The notes beneath the pieces are model-generated. The model did no database searches. It was not told the DNA's origin and saw nothing but the letters and a program-made list of their open reading frames with translations. Positions 9,257 through 17,908 of a stretch of DNA of 64,000 bases are shown one piece after another (positions within the stretch are counted from its first letter, which is position 1; every line of letters begins with the position of its first letter). Where the stretch lies: positions 1 to 64,000 of the forward strand of contig NZ_FNJC01000004.1 in assembly GCF_900104305.1 (NCBI RefSeq). The letters run 5' to 3'. This DNA is from Filomicrobium insigne (GTDB taxonomy: Bacteria; Pseudomonadota; Alphaproteobacteria; Rhizobiales; Hyphomicrobiaceae). The translations under genes and the position numbers were made by a program.

Positions 9257-9718
9257 ATGAAGCGCCTAGTCGCAGCAATTCTGATCGCACTCGCAGGTCC
9301 TGCCTACGCCGAAAACACTGCGCACGACGCAAAAGAACTGGTTCCGACCGACATTAAATTCGAGGACAATCCGGCCTTCCCAAAAGGCGCCCAAACAGTG
9401 GTGGTGTACGGCGATCCGTCGAAACCCGGAATGTTCATTCTGCGCCTGAAGATGCCCCCTAACTACATCGTGCCACCGCACATTCATCCCGTTTTTGAAT
9501 CTGTGACAGTACTGAGCGGCACCATGGGAAGCGGCATGGGAAAGACAGTTGAAAAGTCAAAGGGCAAGTTGCTCGGCCCAGGTTCCCTCCTGCTATTGCC
9601 CGCGGATCACCCACACTACGTCTGGTCCGAAGAGCAGGAGACGATCATCCAGGTTACAGCCATCGGTCCATTCGACCTGATTTACGTGAATCCGGAAGAC
9701 GATCCACGAAACAAGTGA
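9257..9718 (+). CDS. Secreted cupin-domain protein
   Basis: A 153-residue protein with a signal peptide (MKRLVAAILIALAGPAYAEN), so periplasmic. The core is a single cupin barrel: MPPNYIVPPHIHPVFESVTV carries the first metal-binding motif (HxH plus Glu) and LPADHPHYVW the second His. Small secreted cupins of this type are often metal-binding with unassigned chemistry. ATG 9257 is preceded by AAGGAG at 9242-9247. It sits alone on the plus strand, convergent with the LysR gene that ends 25 bp away. Function beyond the cupin fold is not deducible. Confidence 0.85.
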   Translation: MKRLVAAILIALAGPAYAENTAHDAKELVPTDIKFEDNPAFPKGAQTVVVYGDPSKPGMFILRLKMPPNYIVPPHIHPVFESVTVLSGTMGSGMGKTVEKSKGKLLGPGSLLLLPADHPHYVWSEEQETIIQVTAIGPFDLIYVNPEDDPRNK

Positions 9719-9743
9719 TCTCCAGTACCCGTCGTCCCGTCGG

Positions 9744-10649
9744 TCACGATCTTGAATTGGTGGCAAGCTCGCGGGCCAAGTCGATGAAAGCCTTAAAGGC
9801 GGCCGAAGGATTGCGGCGTCCCGGATAGTAAAGGCAGAGCCCGTCAAAGGGCTCCGTCCAATCCTCCAATATACGGACGAGGCGTCCTGCCTCGATGTCG
9901 GAGCGAACATCCTGTTCCAGGAAAAAGCCGAGGCCGATGCCGTCCAGCACCGCGGTCCGCGCTACACCTACCTCATCCAAAGTGATCGGTCCGCCGACAT
10001 CGATCTGCGCGGTCTGTCCGCCTCTCGCGAATTGCCAACGATATAGGGCGCCGTTGGGCAGGCGGACACGAATACAACGGTGCTTGAGCAGGTCCGGCGG
10101 AACGTGCGGTATGTCATGCTTCTCGAAATAGCCCGGCGAACCGACGACGGCGTACCTCTGTGGACGTCCCAGCGATACCGAAATCATGTCGCTGGGCACA
10201 AGGCCGGCCATCCGAACACCGAGATCGAAACCCTCGGCCACGATGTCGATCAATCGGCCTTCCGTGACGATGTCGATATGTACCTCCGGATAGCGGCGAA
10301 GGTATTCGAACACCAGCGGCGAAAGTATCTCGCGCGCCGCCGTGGCGAACGCGTTGATGCGGAGCGTCCCCGAGGGGGTTGTCTGCTGCGAGCGCACTGT
10401 TTCCATGGCGCCGTGGATGGCCTGCAGCGCCGGGCTCACCTGTTCGACGAACAGCCGGCCGGCGTCGGTCAGCGAAACGCTGCGCGTCGTGCGATTGAAC
10501 AGGCGAACCCCAATGCTCGCCTCCAACTTGGCGATAGCGTTGCTCAGCGCGGTCGTCGACATGCCGAGTTCCAGCGCGGCGGAGCGAAACGAGCCCCTGC
10601 GCGCAATGGCCATGACCGCGTCAAGGTCGTTCAGACCGGGTCGATACAT
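9744..10649 (-). CDS. LysR family transcriptional regulator
   Basis: 301 residues. The N-terminal winged HTH has [38 protein letters not shown] split over residues 6-45, followed by the usual [16 protein letters not shown]. The C-terminal half is a periplasmic-binding-like effector domain. It belongs to the LysR group often found beside oxidoreductase genes. It is divergent from the SnoaL-like and SDR genes, with about 110 bp between them, and is their likely regulator. No palindrome stood out in that gap. The effector is unknown. Confidence 0.92.
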   Translation of the reverse strand: MYRPGLNDLDAVMAIARRGSFRSAALELGMSTTALSNAIAKLEASIGVRLFNRTTRSVSLTDAGRLFVEQVSPALQAIHGAMETVRSQQTTPSGTLRINAFATAAREILSPLVFEYLRRYPEVHIDIVTEGRLIDIVAEGFDLGVRMAGLVPSDMISVSLGRPQRYAVVGSPGYFEKHDIPHVPPDLLKHRCIRVRLPNGALYRWQFARGGQTAQIDVGGPITLDEVGVARTAVLDGIGLGFFLEQDVRSDIEAGRLVRILEDWTEPFDGLCLYYPGRRNPSAAFKAFIDLARELATNSRS

Positions 10650-10759
10650 TGTCCTGATTTCCGCAACGTCTCATCCGCATTTGTCCCGCTATTTGAAACG
10701 AATGTCTACACTTAGATTGGGTGGAACAGAGACGATCATCGAAGGAAAGGAGCAGCGCC

Positions 10760-11083
10760 GTGCATTTACCTCCAGCGATCCAAGCCTACTTCGACGCGGA
10801 CAAAGCCCACGACGGCGAGAGCCTGATTCAAGCCTTCGCACCCGATGCGGTTGTGAGGGATGAAGGCCAGCTTTATGCCGGCCACCAAGCCATTGTCGCG
10901 TGGTGGCGGCATGCAAAGGCGAAATATCAGCACACGGCCGAACCAATAGATATGGACCGGAAAAGTGATGTCACCGAAGTTCGCGCAAGGGTGACAGGCC
11001 AATTCCCGGGAAGCCCTGCCACACTCAAATTCGCGTTTCGGATTGAAGGCGATCGGGTCGTCGATCTGGAGATAGGCGCATGA
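10760..11083 (+). CDS. SnoaL-like (NTF2-fold) small protein
   Basis: 107 residues from GTG 10760. The start was chosen because AAAGGAG lies at 10746-10752, seven bases before it; a GTG at 10721 would be longer without a good ribosome site. The sequence [21 protein letters not shown] followed by [20 protein letters not shown] is typical of SnoaL-like polyketide-cyclase/isomerase-fold proteins, which act as isomerases, hydratases or ligand binders. Its TGA overlaps the ATG of the SDR gene (ATGA at 11080-11083), so the two are coupled and likely act on the same compound. Confidence 0.85.
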   Translation: MHLPPAIQAYFDADKAHDGESLIQAFAPDAVVRDEGQLYAGHQAIVAWWRHAKAKYQHTAEPIDMDRKSDVTEVRARVTGQFPGSPATLKFAFRIEGDRVVDLEIGA

Positions 11084-11859
11084 CCGGGTTCATCACGCTG
11101 GAAGGAAAACGCGCCCTCATCACCTCGGGCACAAGAGGCGCGGGGGCCGCGACCGTCAACCTTTTCCGGGAACTCGGAGCAAGGGTGCTGACGACGGCTC
11201 GCTCTCGGCCGGAGTCAATGCCGGAGGAACTTTTCGTCGCCGCCGACCTCACCACGAAGGAGGGCTGCAAACTGGTGGCTCAGGTTACGCACGAACAGTT
11301 AGGGGGCGTCGATATCATCGTGCATATGCTGGGCGGTTCATCGGCTCCGGGAGGAGGTTTCGCGGCGCTGAGTGATACCGAATGGAACAAGGAACTCCAC
11401 TTAAATCTGTTTCCTGCCGTTCGTCTGGACCGGCTACTGATCCCGCACCTGATCTCACAGGGAAGCGGGACAGTGATACACGTCTCATCCATTCAGCGGC
11501 AACTTCCCCTGCCGGATGCGACCACCGCCTATGCCGCGGCCAAGGCTGCACTGTCCACCTACAGCAAAAGCTTGTCCAAGGAAGTCGCTCCTCGAGGTGT
11601 CCGGGTTGTGCGGGTCTCGCCTGGCTGGATCGAAACGGAATCTTCTATCGAACTCGCGAAGCGCCTCGCAATAGAAGCGGGAACGGACATCGAGGGTGGC
11701 AAGAAGATCATCATGGACTCCCTCGGCGGCATTCCGATCGGCCGTCCATCGAAGCCCTCCGAGATCGCAAGTCTAGTCGCCTTCCTCGCCTCCGACCGTG
11801 CGGCGACAATTACGGGCACCGAGTACGTCATAGACGGAGGAACCGTTCCAACGGTTTAG
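11080..11859 (+). CDS. Short-chain dehydrogenase/reductase
   Basis: Classical SDR of 259 residues. The cofactor motif is [15 protein letters not shown], in which the usual TGxxxGxG has become TSGTRGAG. The active site has Ser in VIHVSSIQ and YAAAKAAL, the YxxxK pair, and the C-terminus ends [19 protein letters not shown] as in the family. Translationally coupled to the SnoaL-like gene and divergent from the LysR gene. It would oxidise or reduce an alcohol or ketone with NAD(P). The substrate is unknown. Confidence 0.92.
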   Translation: MTGFITLEGKRALITSGTRGAGAATVNLFRELGARVLTTARSRPESMPEELFVAADLTTKEGCKLVAQVTHEQLGGVDIIVHMLGGSSAPGGGFAALSDTEWNKELHLNLFPAVRLDRLLIPHLISQGSGTVIHVSSIQRQLPLPDATTAYAAAKAALSTYSKSLSKEVAPRGVRVVRVSPGWIETESSIELAKRLAIEAGTDIEGGKKIIMDSLGGIPIGRPSKPSEIASLVAFLASDRAATITGTEYVIDGGTVPTV

Positions 11860-11955
11860 GCGAAGCCGGGCCGCTCCCTCGGAGCGTCCATTGACCTGCA
11901 AATTGAGCCGGCTCCTGGTGAGGTCGTGATGCTGCCGCTCTGGATAAACGCGCTG

Positions 11956-12432
11956 TCAGAACGCCAGGAGAGCGTTCTCCTTTACCTCCTTCATGACGAA
12001 GAAGGTCCGGGTTTGTCTGACACCGGGAAGAGCGATCAGCATCTGTCCATGAAGTTTGTTGAAGTCCTCCATGTCTCGCACACGGACTTTCAACAGGTAG
12101 TCGAAGTCTCCCGCCACCAAACTGCAGTCCAGAATGTCTTTCACCTTGAGCACAGCTCCCTCGAAGGCCGCGAAACTCTCAGGAGTCGACCTGTCGAGCA
12201 CAACGCCGACCATCACGAGAGCGCCCAAGCCCACCATCGCCGGCGCCAGCTGCGCTCGAACCCCCGTGATGAATCCCTCGTCGAACAGACGCTGTGTCCG
12301 CCTGTGGCAGGTCGCAGCGCTAACGTTCACCCGCACGGCGAGTTCGGCGTTTGTCAGTCTTCCCTCGGCCTGCAGGGCGCGCAGGATCTTCATGTCTATG
12401 CGATCCAGCTGGGGACCGGAAGATTCTTCCAT
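11956..12432 (-). CDS. Lrp/AsnC family transcriptional regulator
   Basis: 158 residues. The HTH is at residues 9-60 (LDRIDMKILRALQAEGRLT, then ELAVRVNVSAATCHRR), followed by the RAM ligand-binding and oligomerisation domain with DYLLKVRVRDMEDF. Such regulators respond to amino acids. The gene is divergent from the secreted hydrolase gene at 12815, with a 382-bp gap that holds an operator-like repeat and a tiny reading frame. Its target could be itself or those sequences. Confidence 0.93.
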   Translation of the reverse strand: MEESSGPQLDRIDMKILRALQAEGRLTNAELAVRVNVSAATCHRRTQRLFDEGFITGVRAQLAPAMVGLGALVMVGVVLDRSTPESFAAFEGAVLKVKDILDCSLVAGDFDYLLKVRVRDMEDFNKLHGQMLIALPGVRQTRTFFVMKEVKENALLAF

Positions 12433-12814
12433 TTTTCACTCACATAATGACGGATAATAATCAATGCTAGCAGATTATGCCTGAAATAACAGAAAAACAA
12501 ATCCAGTATTCGAGAGCACCTTCCGCTGAATATTGGCTACTTTGTGCAGCGTACAAAGTGACTGAAGGAGGTCGCATCATGCTAACGAAATAGCTTTCGC
12601 ACTCTCGAGCCAGGGCTACATCTTTTGCGCCTGCCGAGCTCGTGCCGGCTCACACACTTCCCAATCGAAAACATCGAAATAGCTCACAGCGCCTTAGCGG
12701 CTTGCTCTGGCGGAGCTTCTGCTCGCGCGCTTCACGCAGCGGTCTCGATATCTCGTTGCCGATGCCCGTCTCACAACTTGCTTTTGACGCTCTCAACCAG
12801 AAAGGAACTTTAAG
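12433..12814. promoter_or_regulatory. Divergent control region with an operator-like inverted repeat and a 4-codon frame
   Basis: An inverted repeat, ACTTTGT-N7-ACAAAGT, lies at 12539-12559. Just after it a very strong Shine-Dalgarno (AAGGAGGT, 12565-12572) is followed at six bases by ATG 12579, but the frame stops after four codons (M-L-T-K, TAG at 12591). This looks like the promoter, operator and start of a gene whose body has been lost, or a leader peptide for the hydrolase gene. The repeat resembles HxlR- or TetR-type operators in form; no such regulator is encoded nearby. The remainder of the gap, to 12814, shows nothing I can name apart from AGAAAGGAA before ATG 12815. Confidence 0.45.
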
Positions 12815-13600
12815 ATGACCATGAAGACGAATGGCCTTGTGTTGGCCACGGCCGCTGCTGCAGGGCTTGCGTCGGCGACGCTCGCGCAATCGGCGGAGCG
12901 CATCCCCGAGACTCAGGCTGTCCGGAATGTCGTGCTAGTGCACGGCGCCTTCGCCGACGGTTCGGGCTGGCGCGGGGTCTATGACGAGCTGATCCAGCGT
13001 GGTTACCGCGTCACCATCGTGCAGAACCCGCTGACCTCGCTGGCCGATGATGTGACCGCTACAAGGCGCATCCTCGACCGCCAGGACGGCCCGACGATAC
13101 TTGTCGGTCACTCCTACGGCGGTACCGTGATCACGGAGGCTGGCGGCCACCCGAAGGTTAGCGGTCTCGTCTATGTCTCGGCGCTCGCTCCCGATGTCGG
13201 CGAGTCGACTGGAGATCAATTTGCCGAAATTCCTGCGCCCTCTGAATTCGTTATCGAGAAACAGGACGACGGCTTCGGCTTCGTGAATCTCGAAAAGTTC
13301 AAGATCGGTTTTGCCGGCGACACGAGTGATGCGGACGCAGCATTCCTTCGGGATTCCCAGGTTCCGATCAACATGTCGATCTTCGCCACGAAAGTCACTC
13401 ACGCCGCCTGGCGGAGCAAGCCGAGTTGGGCGGTGATTGCGACCGAAGATAAAGCGATCGACCCGAAGCTTCTGCGCCAAACGGCTAACCGGATCGGAGC
13501 CAAGATCGAGGAAGTGAAGGCCAGCCACGTCCCCTTCCTCACTCAGCCCAAAGCTGTCGCCGATACGATCGATGGCGCGGCGCGCGCGGCCTCGCGCTGA
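12815..13600 (+). CDS. Secreted alpha/beta hydrolase, EstC-like
   Basis: 261 residues with an N-terminal signal peptide ending near LAQSAE. The oxyanion-hole motif is VVLVHGAFADGSGW and the nucleophile elbow is LVGHSYGG. The acid and base are probably D in AIATEDKAIDP and H in VKASHVPFL. This matches the EstC-type family of small esterases. The ATG is preceded by AAAGGAA. The stop lies 11 bp before the GMC oxidoreductase start, so the two are cotranscribed; the ester or lactone substrate is not known. Confidence 0.9.
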   Translation: MTMKTNGLVLATAAAAGLASATLAQSAERIPETQAVRNVVLVHGAFADGSGWRGVYDELIQRGYRVTIVQNPLTSLADDVTATRRILDRQDGPTILVGHSYGGTVITEAGGHPKVSGLVYVSALAPDVGESTGDQFAEIPAPSEFVIEKQDDGFGFVNLEKFKIGFAGDTSDADAAFLRDSQVPINMSIFATKVTHAAWRSKPSWAVIATEDKAIDPKLLRQTANRIGAKIEEVKASHVPFLTQPKAVADTIDGAARAASR

Positions 13601-13610
13601 GAGGTCAGCA

Positions 13611-15254
13611 ATGTCTCAACGTCAAAAAGAAACTTCGCATGATCATGAAGTGCTGGACAATCAGGCGCGGCTGCGACGTCAGCTGAGAGCTGACTTCGAT
13701 TTCATCGTCTGCGGCGCTGGCTCCAGTGGTTCGGTTGTTGCTGGGCGACTGGCCGAAGAGAGAGGAGCACACGTGCTCCTCATCGAGGCTGGCGGCGATG
13801 ACTTGGCGCCCACGATCATGGATCCTGGCCAATGGCCGATGAATCTGGGCTCTTCCCACGACTGGGCATTTGAAGGCCAGCCATCGCCGCACCTCAACGG
13901 CCGCCGGCTGCCGCTCAGCATGGGTAAGGTCCTGGGAGGCGGATCGAGCATAAATGTCATGGTCTGGGCTCGGGGTCACAGATCAGATTGGGAGCACTTT
14001 GCCGATGAGGCAGGTGATCCTGCTTGGGGCTACGAATCTGTTCTCGGGTATTACCGCCGCATCGAGGATTGGCAGGGCAAGGCGGACCCCGCTCGCCGCG
14101 GGACCGGCGGGCCGGTCTATGTCGCCCAGCCACGCTCACCGAAGCCACTCGCTGAAGCGACGGTTGAAGCCGCCAAACTCGCCGGCGTCACTAGGTTCGA
14201 AAGCGCGAACGGCGAGATGATGGAGGGCCCTGGCGGGGCGGCAATAGCTGAGCTGCGCATTCGTGACGGCAAACGGCAATCTATTTTTAGATCCTATACC
14301 TATCCCCGCATGCACCAGTCTAACCTGACTGTGTTGACGAACGCCGTTGTCACGCGGGTGATCTTGGAAGGGAAGAAGGCGATCGGCGTCGAGGCTATCG
14401 TGGACGGCAGGCCTTTGCGCTTCGGTGCTGCTCGCGAAGTCATTCTCTCGCTCGGGGCAGTTCATACGCTTAAGGTGCTCATGCAGTCTGGTATCGGACC
14501 AGAATCTCAACTGAGGCAACACGGGATTGCGGTTGTCCAGGATCTGCCCGGTGTCGGCCAGAACCATCAGGATCATATCGCATTCGGCTGTACCTGGGAG
14601 AATCGGAAGCCGCAGGAAGTAGGCGGTGGGGGCTGCGAAGCCGTGCTCTACTGGAAGAGCGACGCACGTTTAGACGCGCCCGATCTCCTGCACTGCCAGC
14701 TTGAGTTCGCCGTGCCTTTGCCGCCGGAGGTAGGAATCCAAGTACCTGAGCATGGCTGGTCTATGTTCGCTGGCCTGGCACGGCCGAAAAGTCGTGGCCG
14801 GCTGAGGCTGTCAGGCGCTAATCCGGACGATCCGATATTGATCGAGCCGAACGCGCTCAGCGAGCCGGAGGACTTGGCTGCCGCATTTCGGACGATCGAG
14901 CTGTGTCGCGAAGTTGGCAACAGCGCGCGCTTGGACTCGCTGGTGAAACGCGAGGTCGCCCCACTTCCGCGTGATCGGCACAGTATGGAGCGGTTCATTC
15001 GCAACTCGGCCGTTACATACTGGCATCAGTCCTGCACCGCCAGGATGGGCAGAGATGCGATGGCAGTGGTCGACAGCCAGCTCCGTGTCTACGGCATAGA
15101 CAATCTTCGCATCGCAGACGCATCGATCATGCCGAGGATCACGGCTGGCAACACCATGGCGCCGTGCGTCGTGATCGGCGAGCGCGCCGCTGACATGATC
15201 AGAGCCGCACACAGGATGGCGGGGCTCGACCCCCGTCCAGGTATAGAGATTTAG
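13611..15254 (+). CDS. GMC family FAD-dependent oxidoreductase
   Basis: 547 residues of the choline dehydrogenase/alcohol oxidase type. FAD-binding begins near residue 25 with FIVCGAGSSGSVVAGRLAE and the Glu-ending strand LLIEAGG. The second signature MGKVLGGGSSINVMVWARG and the C-terminal TYWHQSCTARMG with GNTMAPCVVIGERAADMI hold the active-site His and the family's final helix. ATG 13611 has GAGAGG upstream; a longer frame back to 13572 would overlap the hydrolase gene. It would oxidise a primary alcohol to the aldehyde. Cotranscribed with the secreted hydrolase and followed by further hydrolases. Confidence 0.93.
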   Translation: MSQRQKETSHDHEVLDNQARLRRQLRADFDFIVCGAGSSGSVVAGRLAEERGAHVLLIEAGGDDLAPTIMDPGQWPMNLGSSHDWAFEGQPSPHLNGRRLPLSMGKVLGGGSSINVMVWARGHRSDWEHFADEAGDPAWGYESVLGYYRRIEDWQGKADPARRGTGGPVYVAQPRSPKPLAEATVEAAKLAGVTRFESANGEMMEGPGGAAIAELRIRDGKRQSIFRSYTYPRMHQSNLTVLTNAVVTRVILEGKKAIGVEAIVDGRPLRFGAAREVILSLGAVHTLKVLMQSGIGPESQLRQHGIAVVQDLPGVGQNHQDHIAFGCTWENRKPQEVGGGGCEAVLYWKSDARLDAPDLLHCQLEFAVPLPPEVGIQVPEHGWSMFAGLARPKSRGRLRLSGANPDDPILIEPNALSEPEDLAAAFRTIELCREVGNSARLDSLVKREVAPLPRDRHSMERFIRNSAVTYWHQSCTARMGRDAMAVVDSQLRVYGIDNLRIADASIMPRITAGNTMAPCVVIGERAADMIRAAHRMAGLDPRPGIEI

Positions 15255-15399
15255 TTCGCCCCCAATCCTTCGCCTTCGCCCGCGTTGGGACAATTCCGTC
15301 CAGACACCTGGATGGATCCCTTCGACGCGGGCGATCCCCGAGTCTTCATGAGCTCACAGCTCCCATCGACGGCGATGTTCTACGCTCATGGAAAGGAAG

Positions 15400-16239
15400 A
15401 TGATGCACATGGATTTTGAGAAAGAGCGGAGATTCGCTCATATCGACGGCTCCACGATGTCATATCTTGATATCGGGGCAGGCCAGACAGTCGTATTGGG
15501 TCACAGCTATCTATGGTCAGCTGAAATGTGGGAGCCGCAAATTATCGCGCTTTCCAAGCAGTACCGCGTGATCGTGCCGGAGCTTTGGGGACATGGCAAA
15601 AGCGGCGAGCTGCCAGCCAACACCCGCAATCTCCGGCAGGTGGCTCAGCGGCATCTCTCACTTCTCGACTGCATCGGCATTGAGAACTTTGCCGTCGCGA
15701 GGCTTTCCGTGGGAGACATGCGGGCTGTCGAGCTCGCGCTGCTGGCCCCTCAACGTGTTGCTGGCCTCGCGCTTCTGGGCACCTTCGTCGGAAGTGAGCC
15801 CGCGCATTCGAAAGAGCTCTACTTTTCCATGATCGAGACGGTCCAATCGCTGGGGGCAGTGCCGGATCCTGTCATCGATGCCATGCTTCCGATGTTCTTC
15901 AGCTCAGACGCTCTGACCCACCGCCAGGATCTGGTTGACGGCTTTCGTAAGCGGCTCCGTGAGGCCGAGCGTCGGAAGCTTCTGGAGAGCATCCTTCCTC
16001 TGGGCCGGATGATCTTCGGCCGACGGGATGCACTCGCCGATCTGCGCCAGCTTCGGATACTTTCGCTTGTCATCACCGGCGAACAGGATCTCTCGCGACC
16101 ACCCGAGGAGGGGCGGCAAATGGCCAGCGCACTCGGGTGCACGTTCGTCGAGATTGCCGGTACGGGCCATATATCTTCTCTCGAAGCGCCCAGCGAGGTG
16201 ACGGAGTACCTGCTCTCGCTTCTCGGCGAAGCATTCTAG
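15400..16239 (+). CDS. Alpha/beta hydrolase with an altered nucleophile elbow
   Basis: About 279 residues. The oxyanion region reads VVLGHSYLWSAEMWEPQI and the general-acid and His regions ITGEQDLSRPPEEG and GTGHISSLEAP are intact. The nucleophile elbow, however, reads ARLSVGD: Ser is kept, but the first Gly of GxSxG is Arg and a following Gly is Asp. G-to-A changes could account for this, so the gene may be losing function. The start at 15400 is favoured by GGAAAGGA at 15390-15397; ATG 15388 is also in frame. It is followed by a clearly broken paralogue. Confidence 0.8.
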   Translation: MMHMDFEKERRFAHIDGSTMSYLDIGAGQTVVLGHSYLWSAEMWEPQIIALSKQYRVIVPELWGHGKSGELPANTRNLRQVAQRHLSLLDCIGIENFAVARLSVGDMRAVELALLAPQRVAGLALLGTFVGSEPAHSKELYFSMIETVQSLGAVPDPVIDAMLPMFFSSDALTHRQDLVDGFRKRLREAERRKLLESILPLGRMIFGRRDALADLRQLRILSLVITGEQDLSRPPEEGRQMASALGCTFVEIAGTGHISSLEAPSEVTEYLLSLLGEAF

Positions 16240-16370
16240 GCTGGCTCAGCCCCTGCTCTCCACGCGATGCCGGCGGCGGTCCGTTCTCAAAGCGTCCACG
16301 GCATCGAGAAGCGGCCGTCGGGCAGATGCGCGAGTTCGCATCCCCGAAAATCAGAGCGAGGCATTGGCGA

Positions 16371-17123
16371 ATGGCCGACACAATACGGCAAGCTATTACG
16401 ACGTCTCATGGCACTATCGCCGTGGAGATGACGCAGCGCGACGGAGGTCGTGCTCATCCATGGCAATTCATCTTGTCGTGGCGTCTTCCGGAACCAGATC
16501 CACACTCCTCTCTTCTCGCATTACCGGCTGATCTGTTTTGATTTGCCCGGTCATGGAGAGTCGGATGACGCCACTAACAATACGGGGACGTACTCGCGAC
16601 TGGGGCTCGACGATGCTTGCGTGGAGCTTCTGGATCGCCTGCACGTGAAGAGGCCGGTAGTCGTAGGCTGGTCCTTGGGCGGCCCGTCGTGATCGAGATG
16701 CTTTCCCGTTCAAGCACGATATCCGGGCTGTTCATCTTAGGTGCACCTCCAGTGGGGACGGACATCTTGGAAGGATTCCGCGGCAAGCCCCTCGGCGGCC
16801 TGGCTCGCCAAGGCGCGCTCACAGACGAGCAGATATCGCAGTTTGTCCGAGGTGTTTTTGAAAGCGCCGCCGAGCCCTTTATGGAAGACGCGCTGAGAAG
16901 GGCCGACAAGGAATTCCGTCCCTCGCTCTTCGCGGGGGCGGATCGAGGTGGTGGCTGCAACGAAAGTGAGGTCGTGAGCTCAACCAAAGTTCCCACGGCC
17001 GTCGTCAATCGTGCCGACGATGCGATCATCAATCTCGAATACATTGATCGAGTCCGCTACGCTAATCTCTGGAAGAAGCAATGCTTCGGAATAGTGAACG
17101 CGGCGCACGCGCCATTTTTGTAA
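16371..17123 (+). pseudogene. Broken alpha/beta hydrolase, two frameshifts and a short C-terminus
   Basis: Joining frames gives a recognisable hydrolase. ATG 16371 starts MADTIRQAITTSHG; near 16444 the homologous reading moves to another frame, giving VLIHGNSSCRGVF, FDLPGHGESDD and VVVGWSLGG; near 16685 it returns to the first frame with VVIEMLSRSS and continues to NAAHAPFL. The two indels offset each other, but the first frame contains a stop between them. The end at 17123 comes right after the catalytic-His motif HAPF, where relatives run on for a few dozen residues. It directly precedes the integrative element, so the 3' end may have been lost in a rearrangement. Sequencing error alone would not explain the missing end. 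Confidence 0.8.
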
Positions 17124-17908
17124 GCACCAGGTGCGTTAAATGCCCTCTTGCGCCAGTTTTCGGTTGAGCTGGCGGCGTGACGTCACAGAAGTGGTTGTGG
17201 GTTAACTGCTCACTGGTGATTTAGCCCGAAGCCAAGTCCGCTTCCGAGGCGATGCTGAAGTGACATGTGTTCAGAACGTCGCAGAGTTTGCTGTCGACCA
17301 GCAGTCCGCTTTCTCGGCAAAGCGGACTAAGCCAGCTTAGATTGGTAGCGGACTGGCGTGCGAGGCGACCGTCTAGCTACTCCCCTAGCGTCTCACCCGC
17401 GGATCGGTTGTGCATTTACCCGCAAGATGAGTGAACTCGGCCATGTCACGCCACCCATCGGCGGGATCATTCGGCGAGGCTGGGGCAGCAAGGTAATGCC
17501 GCTCATAACCCATGCCCGCAACCGTGATCGGGGCACCAGCGTTGAGGGTTCCGCCGACCGTGTAACAAACTCCCGTTGCGGGCAATGCTGTGGCCTATCC
17601 ACACCCGGAACGTCAGCAGATGAAACGCCGACCGAGCAGCAGACTCTGCACCACTGCAACCGCGCACCTGGTTTCGGCCCCTTTTCTAAGACTTCCCGTA
17701 TCCCCCCTTAGAGACGGGTATACACCTTGCTATAGGGGGGCATCTGGTATCTCTAATAATATAACCGGCTACAGTGGTTACACAGGTTTCAAGCATTGGA
17801 AATAAAGACTTTTTCAGCGCCACCGGTTGTTTCGACAGCCGGTGACACCGGTCGTCAGGACTGCAACCGGGATCAGAATGTGCACCCGACTCCCCTTCCG
17901 TTTTTGCG
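17124..17908. other. Left flank of the first integrative element, no clear gene
   Basis: About 785 bp. A perfect 10-bp hairpin (AGTCCGCTTT, loop CTCGGC) lies at 17303-17328, and partial copies of its arm recur at about 17232 and 17346. On the minus strand 17385-17585 is a 66-codon frame (TTG start) with well-behaved composition (VGGTLNAGAPITVAGMGYE) but no recognised family; it could be a small element gene or a fragment. A second inverted repeat (CACCGGTTG, loop TTTCGA, CAGCCGGTG) at about 17820-17844 sits just past the end of the VapE-type gene and may end its transcript. One end of the element should lie in this stretch; no direct repeat with the right flank was found by eye. Confidence 0.5.
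17303..17328. repeat. Perfect 10-bp palindromic hairpin
   Basis: Arms AGTCCGCTTT (17303-17312) and AAAGCGGACT (17319-17328) enclose CTCGGC. Similar GTCCGCTTT palindromes are familiar from intergenic regions of Hyphomicrobiales, where they behave as short dispersed repeats; that comparison is from memory. No T-run follows on either strand, so it is not a standard terminator. Confidence 0.6.
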
